Assembly: GCA_965116055.1 (NCBI GenBank) | Contig: OZ220466.1 | Location: 2,480,001 to 2,544,000 of the forward strand | Length of the DNA stretch: 64,000 nt | Source of the DNA: Bin55 sp965116055 | GTDB taxonomy: Bacteria; Pseudomonadota; Gammaproteobacteria; Pseudomonadales; Azotimanducaceae | Direction: 5' to 3' | Shown: positions 63,694 through 64,000 of the stretch, one piece after another | Position numbering within the stretch: the first letter of the stretch is position 1 | Layout of the letters: each line of letters starts with the position of its first letter | The notes under the pieces: generated by a model | The model's database searches: none | The model's input: only the letters and a program-made list of their open reading frames with translations | What the model was told of the DNA's origin: nothing | Program-made: the position numbers and the translations under genes

Positions 63694-64000
63694 TAATTAA
63701 TCACCGAGAGCCCTTTCGAATTAAAAACCTTTTCGATTATAAAAGGCCGCTTTGCATGGTCCTGACTATCGAAAATTACTCTCTCTAATTACCAGCGAAC
63801 CACAAACGTAAAAGTACGATTTACGCAGAACCAAGGGAAATAGAGCGTATGCCCAGACATTATTTAGGCCGCACGAATATCTTACACCTTAATTGGGCTC
63901 TCGCATGCCTTGAAACTACACTCTGACACCAAGACACCTAAGAAGTTTCAGATTTAGAAATAACGGCTTATACTTCAAACGATCATAGTTAAACAAGAAC
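63694..64000. other. Upstream region of the ZIP gene, no gene seen
   Basis: About 300 AT-rich bases to the window end. They should hold the ZIP promoter. I found no clear Zur- or Fur-type palindrome. Confidence 0.4.

Overview
The window looks like the chromosome of a gammaproteobacterium. It carries a pspF/pspABC locus with a sigma-54-type promoter, a full-length HrpA helicase, a dnaX-ybaB-recR-rnd-ycgN string and a small (4.5S-type) SRP RNA. Long gene-poor gaps, insertion sequences, a gene split by an IS, decayed ORFs and giant eukaryote-like FN3/Calx-beta proteins suggest an uncultured, possibly host-associated lineage. That last point is inference; no rRNA or other taxonomic marker is present.

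Layout. (1) 1-7349, minus: the N-terminal ~2,450 codons of a giant secreted FN3-repeat protein that runs off the left edge. (2) 7350-8729: a gene-poor gap with a C10T7 tract and one decayed-looking open run. (3) 8730-27397: a moderate-GC housekeeping block. It holds an extended SDR reductase, a DUF692/DUF2063 (MNIO RiPP-maturase type) pair behind hrpA, a PhyH-type dioxygenase, a MoxR ATPase with its VWA partner, the dnaX-ybaB-recR-rnd-ycgN operon, a glycerophosphodiesterase, the phage-shock genes and tRNA-Ser(GGA). (4) 28044-52796, minus: one uninterrupted GC-rich 8,250-codon gene for an autotransporter-type giant adhesin. It has a long N-terminal extension, a signal peptide, dozens of FN3, Calx-beta and PKD-like modules, and a C-terminal beta-barrel ending in Trp. 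Internal duplications (an 840-bp triple tandem and two larger segmental duplications) show how it grew. Its N-terminal coding region is nearly identical to that of the left gene. (5) 52797-60900: a mobile-element zone. An IS5-family element splits a VOC (glyoxalase-fold) gene with a TTAT target duplication. An IS3-family element has a frameshifted orfA. A 121-bp MITE with the same ends as the IS5 element sits in the stop codon of a permease gene. A 455-aa PhyH dioxygenase and an esterase lie between them. (6) 60880-63693: an SO_0444-like metal permease, the SRP RNA gene and a ZIP-family metal transporter.

How the parts work together. The dnaX cluster supports replication and repair, the psp genes protect the inner membrane, and the permease plus ZIP transporter point to divalent-metal handling. 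The two giant proteins are likely surface or secreted adhesins, and their repeat content makes them hotspots for recombination and possibly phase variation. The most noteworthy points are the paired giant genes with a poly-C tract inside the second one's first codons, the recurrent cysteine-pair module in both giants, the MNIO/DUF2063 pair without a visible precursor peptide, and the matched IS5/MITE insertions with intact target duplications.
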